DNA of 64,000 nt from positions 496,001 through 560,000 of the forward strand of contig NZ_SJPS01000003.1 in NCBI RefSeq assembly GCF_007860015.1. Reading direction: 5' to 3'. The stretch comes from Bythopirellula polymerisocia. Its GTDB lineage: Bacteria > Planctomycetota > Planctomycetia > Pirellulales > Lacipirellulaceae. This document shows, piece by piece, positions 28,555-37,043 of the stretch. Below the pieces are notes generated by a model, which did no database searches, was not told where the DNA came from, and was given only the letters and a program-made list of their open reading frames with translations. How positions within the stretch are numbered: position 1 is the first letter of the stretch; each line of letters starts with the position of its first letter. A program made the translations under genes and the position numbers.

Positions 28555-28816
28555 GACACTCAGCCGCATTTTCTTGGGCTTTCAATCCATTCAATCAATT
28601 TATGTGCCAAATTTTGAGTTGTGTGGTGGTTGCTCGGCGCCCAAAGTGGACTTTCTTAAACCACATTGCGGTCGTAATTCAGGCAGTGAGAATAAGTTCT
28701 CTAGGCTAAGAATTTATTCAGAGAGAATGACCGAGGTCCAGTAATGAAAGGTCCTAAGAAATCTCACATAGCAATTTCGCTAGAAAAATTTCAGAAAATG
28801 CCTTGCGAGACGTTTC

Positions 28817-28832
28817 TGGCCCCGATATTGCA
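28817..28832 (+). promoter_or_regulatory. Sigma-54-like (-24/-12) promoter
   Basis: TGGCCCCGATATTGCA has TGGC at -24 and a perfect TTGCA at -12, with GG and GC 10 nt apart. It lies 67 nt upstream of the AI-2E-family gene at 28899. Confidence 0.55.
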
Positions 28833-28898
28833 CTGGAATAGGCAAATAATTTCTTCGGCGAGCCTTTCCTACTATCTTGCGAATTCCTCAATTTCACG

Positions 28899-30146
28899 AT
28901 GCCCACCGCCGTTCCAACATTGACTCCCCAAGCCCCGTGCTGCGGCGGGATCGTCAATGAGGTGGATCAGGATAAACCAGCATTGCCAGAGCCAGTCATC
29001 CCAGAGATTGAGTCCACGCAGAATTCCCCACAGAACAGTGACGCGGAATTTCAAGATGCCGCCCATAGCTGGGACCTGAAGGATGCTCTTCTCGCTACGC
29101 TCGCAGTCCTGGCAGTCTTTTATACGATTTACTTTACGCGCTCGATTCTCTTTCCAATCACGCTTGCGGTATTACTGAATCTAGTATTCAAGCCGATTGT
29201 ATTGCGAATGCAAGACTTTCGCATTCCGGCAGCGGTCAGCGCCACATTCATTTTGGTCGCCTTTGTAATAACCGTAATCGCAGGGATTTGGCTTCTCTGG
29301 GAACCTGCCAATCAGCGGATCGCACAGATCAGCTCCCCTGGTTATGTCGCTCGCTTGAAGGAGAATCTCAAGCCGCTGCAAAAACCTTTCAAGGGCTTGA
29401 ATGAGGCTAGCAAAAAGATCGACGAAATCACCAACGTTACAGACGAAGATACACCCATCAAGGTCCAGAACGGTACAGATGAAGATACACCCATGAAGGT
29501 CCAGCAAGTGCAGCCCAAACTCGGCAGTATGCTGAACCTCACGGGTAGTTTTGTTGCCAGCGCTGTGATCGTATTCGTACTGCTTTTTTTCTTGCTTGCT
29601 GGCGGCGATCGCTTCTTAGAGAAATTGGTCGTCTTGATGCCAACTTTTAAAGACAAGCGACGAGTCGTCGAGCTATCACGGGAAGTCCAACATCGGATTT
29701 CACACTACTTGTTTACCATAACTGCCATCAATGTCGGCTTGGGCATTGCCATTGGCATCGGCATGTGGGCCATCGACTTGCCGAACCCGGTCCTCTGGGG
29801 CGTAATGGGAGCAATGCTCAATTACATTCCTTTCGCAGGCCCAGCCGTCGGGGCTTTGATCGTCTTCCTCGAAGGGCTTGCCGATTTCAACTCGCTTGGC
29901 CATGCCGCCTTGGCACCGGCGATTTACATTGGGCTCAATGCTTTGGAATCTAATTTCTTCACCCCTGCCCTGCTTGGAAAGTCGATCAGTCTCAATCCCG
30001 TGATGATCGTATTGGCCATCTTTTTCTGGGGCTGGCTCTGGGGAGTAGGTGGAGTATTGGTAGCCGTGCCACTATTGGTTGTGTTGAAGATTTTCTTCGA
30101 CCAGTCCCAGGTCCTGGCTCCCCTGGGCACATTTTTGGAGAAATAA
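28899..30146 (+). CDS. AI-2E family (PerM-type) transporter with internal repeat
   Basis: A 415-residue membrane protein. The first 60 residues are polar, two membrane hairpins follow (about 65-145), then a soluble loop (150-215), then six membrane segments with LNYIPFAGPAVGALIVFLEG and a C-terminal FFWGWLWGVGGVLVAVPLLVVLK. The loop contains a tandem 12-residue repeat (VTDEDTPIKVQN, then GTDEDTPMKVQQ), encoded by two 36-nt units. The transported molecule is unknown. It has its own -24/-12 element and lies divergent from the membrane-anchor operon. Confidence 0.87.
   Translation: MPTAVPTLTPQAPCCGGIVNEVDQDKPALPEPVIPEIESTQNSPQNSDAEFQDAAHSWDLKDALLATLAVLAVFYTIYFTRSILFPITLAVLLNLVFKPIVLRMQDFRIPAAVSATFILVAFVITVIAGIWLLWEPANQRIAQISSPGYVARLKENLKPLQKPFKGLNEASKKIDEITNVTDEDTPIKVQNGTDEDTPMKVQQVQPKLGSMLNLTGSFVASAVIVFVLLFFLLAGGDRFLEKLVVLMPTFKDKRRVVELSREVQHRISHYLFTITAINVGLGIAIGIGMWAIDLPNPVLWGVMGAMLNYIPFAGPAVGALIVFLEGLADFNSLGHAALAPAIYIGLNALESNFFTPALLGKSISLNPVMIVLAIFFWGWLWGVGGVLVAVPLLVVLKIFFDQSQVLAPLGTFLEK
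29433..29504 (+). repeat. Tandem 36-nt repeat within a coding region
   Basis: Two adjacent 36-nt units (29433-29468 and 29469-29504) differ at about three positions and encode N-[VG]-TDEDTP-[IM]-KVQ twice. The duplication stays in frame and lengthens the soluble loop of the AI-2E-family protein. Confidence 0.85.
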
Positions 30147-30229
30147 ATGAGTTACCCGATTCTCACGAAATGCCTCGACCCAGCGCGACGCACGAAGAGG
30201 AGCCAGTTGAATCCCGCCGCGATGCCAGC

Positions 30230-30245
30230 TGGCATGAGATTCGCT
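30230..30245 (+). promoter_or_regulatory. Sigma-54-like (-24/-12) promoter of csrA
   Basis: TGGCATGAGATTCGCT has a perfect -24 half and GG-N10-GC spacing; the -12 half is TCGCT rather than TTGCT. It lies 58 nt before the csrA start. Confidence 0.5.
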
Positions 30246-30302
30246 CACTTTGTTGTTTGTTTACAGGAGGGTATTCGAATTTTAGGTTAAGGAGAACTAA
30301 CG

Positions 30303-30512
30303 ATGCTTATTCTAACTAGAAGGTCCAACGAAACGATATGTTTACCAGAATTAGGAATTGAGAATCGTGTTCTGCAGCAACGCGGACAGAATGTCTCTCT
30401 TGGAATTGAAGCACCACGGCAGGTGAAAATTCTACAGGGAGAACTTCTTGAAGAGGAGTCTGGAGAATCCAATTCATTCTTTCAATTCCACGCAATCCAC
30501 CGCTCCGCATGA
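30303..30512 (+). CDS. csrA: CsrA-type carbon storage regulator
   Basis: 69 residues. MLILTRRSNETICLPELGIE and NVSLGIEAPRQVKILQGELL follow the CsrA consensus (MLxLtRkxgExixi, then VrLGIeAPrxvxilRxEl). The usual RxE near residue 44-46 appears as QGE, so the key RNA-binding arginine is replaced by Gln/Gly, which might weaken GGA binding. The C-terminal 20 residues (GESNSFFQFHAIHRSA) extend beyond the normal 60-residue length. AAGGAG lies 9 nt before the ATG. It precedes the Hpt gene by 24 nt, linking RNA-level control with phosphorelay. Confidence 0.88.
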   Translation: MLILTRRSNETICLPELGIENRVLQQRGQNVSLGIEAPRQVKILQGELLEEESGESNSFFQFHAIHRSA

Positions 30513-30536
30513 TACGATGTATGTAGTAGATGCATA

Positions 30537-30953
30537 ATGGATGTGATGGACATGAATTCTATTATTAAGGCCAGCAACGTGATGCAACAACACCGACCCG
30601 GACTATCAATTTATGATTTGAATGCTGCTCTGGAGCGCCTGGGTGGGAGCCGTGAACTTTTGTGCGACATGATTGGCTTCTACCTGGAAGACTATCCTGT
30701 CCTAATTGAGCGCATTGAAGATGCGGCCGATGCTGGCGATCCGGTCACCTTAGCGAGAAATACCCACAGCTTGAAAGGCTTGGCGGCAAATTTCGACGCT
30801 ATGCAGGTGATTGCAGCTGCTGAGGCAACCACTCTTGCAGCGCGGAAAAGCGTCGGATTGGTGCCTGAGAAAGAAATTGCCACCCTTTCCAAAGCAGCCT
30901 CCGAACTTGCCGAACATCTTCAATCCGCTCTAGAAGATGACGAATCAGACTGA
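30537..30953 (+). CDS. Histidine phosphotransfer (Hpt) domain protein
   Basis: 138 residues consisting of one Hpt four-helix bundle: LNAALERLGGSRELLCDMIG, YLEDYPVLIERIEDAADAGD, then LARNTHSLKGLAANFDAMQV, in which the His of HSLKG (about residue 80) accepts phosphate. A single stand-alone Hpt protein suggests a partner hybrid kinase that lacks Hpt, such as the one at 10926-15137, and an output response regulator. The gene is directly downstream of csrA and converges with the NtrC-type regulator gene. Confidence 0.9.
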   Translation: MDVMDMNSIIKASNVMQQHRPGLSIYDLNAALERLGGSRELLCDMIGFYLEDYPVLIERIEDAADAGDPVTLARNTHSLKGLAANFDAMQVIAAAEATTLAARKSVGLVPEKEIATLSKAASELAEHLQSALEDDESD

Positions 30954-31019
30954 ACTGTGAGCAATTATCCGCTCGCTACCGCCTCACGCAAATGACAAGG
31001 TTGAGCAGAATGTCTCACA

Positions 31020-32525
31020 CTAGCATTGCTCAACAGGCACCGAATCCGCTTGCTCGTCCTTGGGTTGCTCATCCTCATCACTGACCGTGACTACCTGTTC
31101 AATCGAAATCCCCAACGAGCGAATCTTATTACGCAGACTGCCACGCGTAATTCCCAGAATCCGGGCAGCTTCCGATTGATTACCCTCCGTATGCCGTAAT
31201 AAGATCGTCAGCAGTTGCGTCTCCATCTCTGCCAAAGTTTCCGCATAGAGATCGGTACTTTCGTCGGCGAGACGATCCTCAACAAAACGGGCCAGACCGC
31301 CATCGGCACTTACCCCAGAACCCTTACTGCTCTGATTTGCAGATTGCTTTTCCTTGAACAAGTCCTTACCAAGTGCCGATTTCAGTAAGACGGTACCTGA
31401 GCAATACAGCAGCGCCCGACGAAGCACACTTTCCAACTCGCGCACATTACCTGGCCAGTCATATTCAAGCAACGCTGTTTGGGCGTCCGGTGCAATTCCG
31501 CTCACTTCCTTATTCAGTTCCTTAGCTAGCCGTGCCAGAAAGTGCTCGATTAGCAGGATGCGATCTTCTCCGCGATCTTTCAGTGGCGGCAAATTGATCG
31601 TGTAACCATTGAGTCGATAATAAAGATCCTCGCGAAACTCGCCCTTGCGGCACATTTCTTCAAGGTCCTGGTTGGTGGCCGATATGATCCTCGCATCGGT
31701 TTCGATCGTCTCATTTCCACCTACACGCTCAAACTTTTGCTCCTGGAGCAAACGTAATACTTTGCCCTGCACACTAGGGGACATGTCGCCGACCTCATCG
31801 AGAAAGATCGTCCCTCCGCTGCATTGTTCAAATTTCCCAATCCGCCGACTATGGGCACCGGTAAACGCGCCTTTCTCGTGACCAAATAATTCGCTTTCAA
31901 GCAACGTCTCAGACAGTGCAGCACAATTCACCGCTAAGAAAGGACCCTTCGCCCTCGAACTGTGTTGATATATGGCGCGAGCCACCAATTCCTTGCCCGT
32001 GCCGCTTTCACCTCGGATTAAGACCGTGACACTTTGCGCAGCAACACGACCTATCGCTTTAAAAACATGTTGCATCGACTCACAGCGACCGACAAATGCG
32101 TCGTGTTTCTGCGCAGGGGTGAGCAACTCGTCCATTGCCACCGGCACGGTCATCATCCGTCGCGACTCGAGTGCTTGCTCAACCATACAGGTCAGCCGTT
32201 CCACATCAATCGGTTTGGGAAGATAATCAAACGCCCCCAGCTTCATTGCTTCAATGGCAATATCACTCGTATCGACAGCAGTGACAATGATCACTGGCAT
32301 GCGTGGATCATGCTGCTTGAGTTGAGAAAAGAAGTCCATTCCTGACGCATCGGGAAGAACCACATCCAAGAGCACCACATCGGGAGGGGACTCAGTCAAT
32401 TTGGCCATCGCTTCCTCTGCCGAGGCAGCCGATTCAATGTCGAGGTCAAATTCTTCGAGCGCCCGCCGAACCAAGTGATGAATCGAACGATCGTCGTCTA
32501 TAGACAGCAGCCTGGGCATGGGCAT
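31020..32525 (-). CDS. NtrC-family sigma-54-dependent response regulator
   Basis: 501 residues in three domains. The receiver (1-120) has Asp54 in VVLLDVVLPDASG and K104. The AAA+ sigma-54 activator domain (about 145-375) has Walker A GESGTGKE (172-179), the sigma-54 contact loop GAFTGA (219-224) and Walker B GGTIFLDEVGD. A Fis-type HTH (about 435-475) reads HTEGNQSEAARILGITRGSL. All catalytic elements are intact. It is the only full sigma-54 activator in the window and is central to the set of -24/-12 promoters. No cognate kinase gene adjoins it. The Hpt gene converges on it. Confidence 0.93.
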   Translation of the reverse strand: MPMPRLLSIDDDRSIHHLVRRALEEFDLDIESAASAEEAMAKLTESPPDVVLLDVVLPDASGMDFFSQLKQHDPRMPVIIVTAVDTSDIAIEAMKLGAFDYLPKPIDVERLTCMVEQALESRRMMTVPVAMDELLTPAQKHDAFVGRCESMQHVFKAIGRVAAQSVTVLIRGESGTGKELVARAIYQHSSRAKGPFLAVNCAALSETLLESELFGHEKGAFTGAHSRRIGKFEQCSGGTIFLDEVGDMSPSVQGKVLRLLQEQKFERVGGNETIETDARIISATNQDLEEMCRKGEFREDLYYRLNGYTINLPPLKDRGEDRILLIEHFLARLAKELNKEVSGIAPDAQTALLEYDWPGNVRELESVLRRALLYCSGTVLLKSALGKDLFKEKQSANQSSKGSGVSADGGLARFVEDRLADESTDLYAETLAEMETQLLTILLRHTEGNQSEAARILGITRGSLRNKIRSLGISIEQVVTVSDEDEQPKDEQADSVPVEQC

Positions 32526-32896
32526 CAGATTTTAACAAACTAGTGAAGGGGTGGTACAATCGGACAAACTTTTGGAGTGCAATTCATGATACTCAATTGG
32601 GTTCCTGGCAAATAGACTTTCCCATAGATTGCTATGAAATTCTAAAGTCACTCGATACATCAAGAACGGTCAAATCCTGGTTCCAATCGTTGGTCACAGA
32701 TCAACCGCACTGGCTCCTTTCGGCCCAATTGGAATAGGATTTTAGCGTGTTTGCCAGCATTTTAGTAACGTTGTCACCCGGAATCTCTCTGGTACGAGAC
32801 TTGCAACCTTCTTTCTGGTAACAGCAGCGGAGCAGGTCCGACTGCATTATACAATCGACGAAACAAGTCGCTATTCAACGAAAGGTTAGGTATATC
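32526..32896. other. Divergent regulatory region
   Basis: About 370 nt between the NtrC-type gene (leftward) and the DUF1328 gene (rightward). It includes the -24/-12 element at 32790-32805. The 64-residue frame at 32543-32737 has no family match and no ribosome site and is not called. Confidence 0.5.
32790..32805 (+). promoter_or_regulatory. Sigma-54 (-24/-12) promoter
   Basis: TGGTACGAGACTTGCA matches TGGCACG-N4-TTGCA at every consensus position but one, with GG and GC 10 nt apart. It lies 92 nt upstream of the DUF1328 gene and is one of the best sites in the window. Confidence 0.68.
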
Positions 32897-33064
32897 ATGT
32901 TAAGTTGGGCCCTCACATTTTTAGTCATTGCACTTATAGCTGCAGTTCTCGGTTTCGGCGGAATCGCCGGTGCCTCGGCAGGTATTGCTAAAATCTTGTT
33001 TTTAGTCTTCTTAGTCCTCTTTGTCGTTAGTTTGATTGTTCCGCGATTGCGGGGCGGAGTCTAA
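32897..33064 (+). CDS. DUF1328 (YtjA-type) membrane peptide
   Basis: 55 residues: [20 protein letters not shown], then [20 protein letters not shown] and [15 protein letters not shown]. This is the DUF1328 signature (LxWAxxFLVIAxIAAxxGFGGIAGxxAxIAKIxFxxFLVxF). It forms two membrane helices and is stress-associated in many bacteria, function unknown. A -24/-12 element lies upstream and a DUF2383 gene 64 nt downstream. Confidence 0.9.
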   Translation: MLSWALTFLVIALIAAVLGFGGIAGASAGIAKILFLVFLVLFVVSLIVPRLRGGV

Positions 33065-33128
33065 CACTTCTCCGGCTTGACTTGTCGGGAACACAGCGGA
33101 AAGGGGCCAGTCCAGGAAGGAGGATGAA

Positions 33129-33608
33129 ATGAGCATTCTAACCAAAAACACGGAGTGCAATTTGGAACCTGAGTTCGTCAGCAACCTGCAGACGCTCCAT
33201 CAGGCAAACATAGATAGCTCTAAGGGGTTTAAAGAAGCCGCTCAGGATGTGAAAAACTCGCAGCTGGCTGCTAATTTTCTTAAGTGGTCTCAAGAGCGAA
33301 GCCATCAAGCACTCGAATTGGCTGAACTGGTTGAGATCAACGATGGCGAAGTGAATCGCGAGGGAACTTGGCTGGGAAGTTTGCATCGTGCCTACATGTC
33401 GCTCAAGGCGGCGGTAAGCTCTGACGACGACCATGCTATTCTCGCAGAAGCTGAAAGGGGAGAGGATTACATCAAAGAAGCCTACGAAGATCTCCTTAAA
33501 GAATCTCCTGGCACCGCTGTCAACGACCTCTTGCAGCATCAATATGCCAGCGTAAAAGCCACCCATGATCGGGTGCGTGTTCTACGAGATGCCTGTAAGA
33601 GTTGCTAA
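33129..33608 (+). CDS. DUF2383 ferritin-like stress protein
   Basis: The 159-residue helical protein fits the DUF2383 (PA2169-type) family: VSNLQTLHQANIDSSKGFKE, then NFLKWSQERSHQALELAELV, WLGSLHRAYMSLKAAVSSDD and DHAILAEAERGEDYIKEAYE. The ExxR/H and AERGED motifs suggest a four-helix bundle with a possible metal site. GGAGGATGAA precedes the ATG. It is the second gene after the -24/-12 element at 32790, and a strong terminator follows at 33647. Confidence 0.85.
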   Translation: MSILTKNTECNLEPEFVSNLQTLHQANIDSSKGFKEAAQDVKNSQLAANFLKWSQERSHQALELAELVEINDGEVNREGTWLGSLHRAYMSLKAAVSSDDDHAILAEAERGEDYIKEAYEDLLKESPGTAVNDLLQHQYASVKATHDRVRVLRDACKSC

Positions 33609-33646
33609 TTCCTGCTCCAAACTGTGGAGCAGCGACTTAAGCAGCA

Positions 33647-33680
33647 GACAGCGACGGGGGCCCCCGTCGCTGTCTTTGTT
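33647..33680 (+). terminator. Rho-independent terminator
   Basis: A perfect 14-bp inverted repeat (gacagcgacggggg at 33647-33660 and its complement at 33661-33674) is followed by tttgtttt. It lies 38 nt after the DUF2383 stop. Confidence 0.8.
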
Positions 33681-33733
33681 TTCCAGCCGTGCCGCAACGC
33701 AGCACACGGTATCCGCCATAATAAACAACTCGA

Positions 33734-33749
33734 AGGCATGTAATTTGCA
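33734..33749 (+). promoter_or_regulatory. Sigma-54-like (-24/-12) promoter
   Basis: AGGCATGTAATTTGCA matches the consensus except for the first base, with GG and GC 10 nt apart. It is 98 nt upstream of the exported Gln/Asn-rich protein gene. Confidence 0.58.
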
Positions 33750-33846
33750 TCATATTCTGATGGGGGGCAAACAACATGCCTCCAGACATCTTGCCAAATG
33801 GTTTGGCATAAAATAGGAAACTGTTCTAAAAGTAAGGATCAAGAAA

Positions 33847-34758
33847 ATGAGAAAACGATTATTAACAATTGGATGTGCTGCATTGGCAGCCTTGTTCGCC
33901 ATACCAACGGCGTCTGCCCAACAAAGCAGTGGACCGATTCGCGAAGGAGTTCGGGGTGTTGCCGAAGGAACCGCCCAGGCGGTTCGGCGTACTGGTGAGG
34001 TAACTCGAAACGTTATTCGTGGAACCGCAGAAGGAACCGCTAATGCTGTGCGTCGAACTGGTGAAGCGGCCAGAAATTTGGGAGAGAATACCCGTGACCG
34101 TTTACGCGGCGATGGAGACTATCAACGGAATAACCAGTCTTACAATAACAGCCAAAATCTGAACAATCAGATCGATGGCCAGTATCAGGGCGAATATCAA
34201 TCGGGTTATCGTGGTGCCGAAGGACAGGGTCAAAACGACGCCCAGAATCAGCCCATGCAAGCCGGCGAGGGCCAATCGAATTCTAACCAGGGAACTACTC
34301 ACTCTGGCCAAGTCTATCAATTGCGGCACGACGCATCGGGTCGGGAATTCATTTGCATGAATGGACAGCGAGTCTATTTTGAAAATGACAATCAGAGCAG
34401 TGCGAATGCCCAACCGACTACTCAACGTGCTATGTATGGCTCGGAGGAGAGCTTTCAAGGCCAGAATGCTGATCGCTCAAGTGAGAGTAATCAGGATCGA
34501 CCTGAGTTGAACCAAACTGGTCAAGACAACCATGACTCGGTGCCACCCGTCCCACAACCGGAATCGGCCAATCCGAATCAACCTTTGAACAGTGCGGATC
34601 AAGCGATTGAGAATGACGCCAATCGAAATGATCGCGATTCACAGGCGATTGAGAAAAACAGCCCCCAGGACGAGCAATCAACCCAGAAGGACGTTGCCCG
34701 TAGTAAAGGTGACTCTAAGGATTCCGCATCTGACAAACAGAAAGAATCTGACAATTAG
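33847..34758 (+). CDS. Exported Gln/Asn-rich protein with amphipathic repeats
   Basis: 303 residues. A signal peptide (LTIGCAALAALFAIPTASAQ, cleavage about 25) is followed by two tandem 21-residue repeats (VRGVAEGTAQAVRRTGEVTR, then IRGTAEGTANAVRRTGEAAR). A long disordered stretch dominated by Gln, Asn, Ser, Gly and Asp follows. Within it a short ordered segment HSGQVYQLRHDASGREFICM (about residues 155-175) includes the only cysteine. The C-terminus is highly charged (SKGDSKDSASDKQKE). No family is recognised. It probably lies in the periplasm or on the surface. It ends at a strong terminator and has a -24/-12 element upstream. Confidence 0.8.
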   Translation: MRKRLLTIGCAALAALFAIPTASAQQSSGPIREGVRGVAEGTAQAVRRTGEVTRNVIRGTAEGTANAVRRTGEAARNLGENTRDRLRGDGDYQRNNQSYNNSQNLNNQIDGQYQGEYQSGYRGAEGQGQNDAQNQPMQAGEGQSNSNQGTTHSGQVYQLRHDASGREFICMNGQRVYFENDNQSSANAQPTTQRAMYGSEESFQGQNADRSSESNQDRPELNQTGQDNHDSVPPVPQPESANPNQPLNSADQAIENDANRNDRDSQAIEKNSPQDEQSTQKDVARSKGDSKDSASDKQKESDN

Positions 34759-34802
34759 TTCGGGGTTGTCAATTTACCTGTGGCAACATTCCGTATAAAT
34801 CG

Positions 34803-34846
34803 AAGCCACCAGTTTCTAGGAAGGGTAACTGGTGGCTTTCTTTGTT
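34803..34846 (+). terminator. Rho-independent terminator
   Basis: A 12-bp inverted repeat (aagccaccagtt at 34803-34814, aactggtggctt at 34827-34838) with a 12-nt loop is followed by tctttgtt. It ends the exported Gln/Asn-rich protein gene. Confidence 0.82.
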
Positions 34847-34875
34847 ATCGACTAAGCGGCCCGGTAGGAAATCTT

Positions 34876-35010
34876 ATGTCAGCCATCAAGCTGGTCTACA
34901 TGGCGATTCACGAGGCGTCCAAGAAGTGGACCATACCGATTCACCACTGGAAACCAACGCTGTACCACTTCGCCATCATGTATGAAGGACGCATACCCGA
35001 CTTGGGCTAG
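34876..35010 (+). mobile_element. IS256-family transposase C-terminal remnant
   Basis: The frame MSAIKLVYMAIHEASKKWTI followed by PIHHWKPTLYHFAIMYEGRI is the conserved end of IS256-family (Transposase_mut) proteins, consensus KLLYLALxxxxKKWTMPIxxWxxALNxFAIxFxGR. Only about 44 of some 400 residues remain. No terminal inverted repeats or target duplications were found. It marks an old insertion at the border of the two gene regions. Confidence 0.7.
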
Positions 35011-35181
35011 CAAATGATGCGACCTGGTAACGTGCCACAGAAATCTTTACAGGCCCGCGCAACGGACGAGATCAGTCTTGACGAAACCGAGAAAATTCAA
35101 ATTTGAAACAGCCTAAACATGTTTCCTCGAAGTGGAAAACGCGCGACAAAAGTTTTGCAATCAATTTGATTTTGAAAAACC

Positions 35182-36201
35182 TTATTTGAAATCCACTTGG
35201 ATTTTGGTGAACTCAGATGGGCTCTCACTCCAGCTTTCTAAAATCGTGCCGGCCTCGCTGAGCGAGACCGATTTGGTAATAACCGCTTCAACAGGGAATG
35301 TCCCCCCTTCCAGGAGCTGGATCACGGAGTTGAAATCAGCTAACATAGCATTGCGGGAGCCAAGGATATCGAGTTCTTTCATGACGAAGAACTTGGTTTC
35401 ATATTCTACTGGCATTTTAGCATATCCGATGTAGACCACTCTCCCCGCGAATGACACTTCCTCTACCGCGCTGCGAAATGTTTGCGGGAGCCCGACCGCC
35501 TCCACGATGACTTCGGGGCCGTGCCCATCAGTTAGCTCTTGAAGTTGAGCATGCAGAGATCCTTTTACTGAGTTGATGCCGATAGTCGCTCCACACCTCT
35601 GAGCGAGTTCCAGCTTATTGTCATCCACATCGATAGCGATGACTCGAGCCCCACGAAAAGCGGCACCTGCAATCACCCCGAGACCGATCGCGCCACAGCC
35701 AAAAACCGCCACGGTATCATCAGGGCTAACTCGACCCCTAGCGACAGAATGGAACCCAACCGTCAAGGGTTCAACCAATGCCAACTCCCTCAGCGAAAGT
35801 TTAGAAGACGTCAACAGCTTATCATGAGGGGCGACAAAGTACTCAACCATTGCTCCGTCCCTTTGAACTCCAAGCGTTTCGTTGTGTTGGCAGCAATTGG
35901 CACGTCCTTGTCGACATGCAGCACAAGCTCCACAAGCAGTGTAGGGCAGCACCAAGACATCTTGGCCGATTTGCCAAGTGGCAGGCACTTCAGAGCCAAC
36001 CACTTCGATGGTCGCACCAATTTCGTGGCCAGGAATGCGAGGATAACTAACTAGGGGGTTCAGCCCGCGAAACGTAGTTAAATCGCTTCCGCAGAAGCCA
36101 ACTACGCGGGTTCTCAGAAGCACTTCCTTTGGACCAGGGGTTGGTAGATCCTTTTCGATGAGTCGAGTACTTCCCGGTTTATCAATTAACAGTGCTTTCA
36201 T
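35182..36201 (-). CDS. Zinc-dependent alcohol dehydrogenase (sugar/acid-sugar type)
   Basis: 339 residues from the ATG at 36201, chosen because it begins the conserved MDR domain. Catalytic zinc ligands: VGFCGSD (Cys, about residue 38), PGHEIG (His, Glu, about 60) and EPLTVG (Glu, about 147). Structural zinc: the [17 protein letters not shown] cysteine cluster. The NAD site is [28 protein letters not shown]. It lies 14 nt after the fuconolactonase-type gene in the fucose cluster, so a role in oxidising an L-fucose-derived acid (for example 2-keto-3-deoxy-L-fuconate) is inferred. A role on L-fucose itself is less likely, as an AKR is present. Confidence 0.85.
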   Translation of the reverse strand: MKALLIDKPGSTRLIEKDLPTPGPKEVLLRTRVVGFCGSDLTTFRGLNPLVSYPRIPGHEIGATIEVVGSEVPATWQIGQDVLVLPYTACGACAACRQGRANCCQHNETLGVQRDGAMVEYFVAPHDKLLTSSKLSLRELALVEPLTVGFHSVARGRVSPDDTVAVFGCGAIGLGVIAGAAFRGARVIAIDVDDNKLELAQRCGATIGINSVKGSLHAQLQELTDGHGPEVIVEAVGLPQTFRSAVEEVSFAGRVVYIGYAKMPVEYETKFFVMKELDILGSRNAMLADFNSVIQLLEGGTFPVEAVITKSVSLSEAGTILESWSESPSEFTKIQVDFK

Positions 36202-36215
36202 GTCTGATTCCGTGG

Positions 36216-37043
36216 TTATGTCAGAGAATAGGCTTCTCTTGCTGTCTGCCCGAAGAAGGACAGCTGCTCGGATTTGGATAATTGTGCTGCGAATTCCGCC
36301 ACAACCGCGTACCAGCGTTTGTACTCGCAGGCGACTAGGCAAACGGGCCAGTCCGATCCAAACATGAGACGACTTGGCCCAAAAAAATCCAGGACTGTAT
36401 CCCAATACGGCTGAAGTTGGTCGAGCGTCCACTTATCAAAGTCCGCTTCAGTCACCATTCCTGAAAATTTACAATACACGTTTGGACGCTTGGCTAATTC
36501 AAAGATATTCTTCCGCCAAGGTTCTAAGAGGTTCTGAGCAATTTTGGGTTTGGCAACATGATCGAGCACAAAAACCTGATCGGGATGCCGATCCACAAAT
36601 TCGATCGTCTGAGGCAATTGACGTTCGACAATGAGAATGTCGTATGTTAGGTCGAATTTCTGAAGCAAAGCGATACCCTGATTAAAATCCTCTCGTAAGA
36701 TAAAATCGTCAGGTTCGTCTTGGATCACATGACGCACAGCAGAAAGCTTGGTATTGGATGCCAGACGTTCAAGCACGTCAGTCACACAGGGTTCGACCAA
36801 CGGCACCCAACCTACAACACCGAGAATAAAATCGTTACCCTCGGCCAACTGAAGTAGCCATTCCGCCTCAACGAGGCTTTGTCTAGCTTGAACAGATATT
36901 GCGCCGTCAATTTTTACCGATTGAATCTCTGTTTGGAGGTCCGCCGGGAGAAAATCACGACGAATTCGCTGCATGGAATCGTCGATCCAATCATATTCCA
37001 CCGGATCGTATCGCCAAAAGTGGTGGTGGGCGTCGATTCTCAT
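36216..37043 (-). CDS. Amidohydrolase_2 protein, probable L-fuconolactonase
   Basis: 275 residues with the amidohydrolase_2 barrel: [20 protein letters not shown] at the start (HxH), [27 protein letters not shown] (His, about 181) and [10 protein letters not shown] (Asp, about 246). HHHFWxYxPxxYxW is characteristic of the sugar lactonase group that includes L-fuconolactone and L-rhamnonolactone hydrolases. It overlaps the FucU gene by 4 nt (ATGA), which fits a pathway where fucose anomers, then lactone, then acid are handled in turn. Confidence 0.83.
   Translation of the reverse strand: MRIDAHHHFWRYDPVEYDWIDDSMQRIRRDFLPADLQTEIQSVKIDGAISVQARQSLVEAEWLLQLAEGNDFILGVVGWVPLVEPCVTDVLERLASNTKLSAVRHVIQDEPDDFILREDFNQGIALLQKFDLTYDILIVERQLPQTIEFVDRHPDQVFVLDHVAKPKIAQNLLEPWRKNIFELAKRPNVYCKFSGMVTEADFDKWTLDQLQPYWDTVLDFFGPSRLMFGSDWPVCLVACEYKRWYAVVAEFAAQLSKSEQLSFFGQTAREAYSLT

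Larger units (their letters stand above)
28417..28898. other. Divergent regulatory region
   Basis: About 480 nt between the CsbD-DUF883 gene (leftward) and the third AI-2E-family gene (rightward). One -24/-12 element faces each way (28539-28554 minus, 28817-28832 plus). A short plus-strand frame at 28538-28744 has no family match and is not called. Confidence 0.5.
34759..35181. other. Boundary between stress island and polysaccharide locus
   Basis: About 420 nt with a terminator (34803-34846) and a short IS256-type transposase tail (34876-35010). Otherwise only non-coding sequence is seen. A frame near 35035-35104 reads PQKSLQARATDEIS and might be more debris of the same element, but this is not secure. 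Confidence 0.5.

Noticed and set aside
32543..32737. 64-residue plus-strand frame
   Set aside because: No ribosome site or family match; it lies in the regulatory region of the NtrC-type and DUF1328 genes.
33647..33680. Perfect 28-nt palindrome as an operator or recombination site
   Set aside because: The T-rich tail and position just after a stop codon fit a terminator better.
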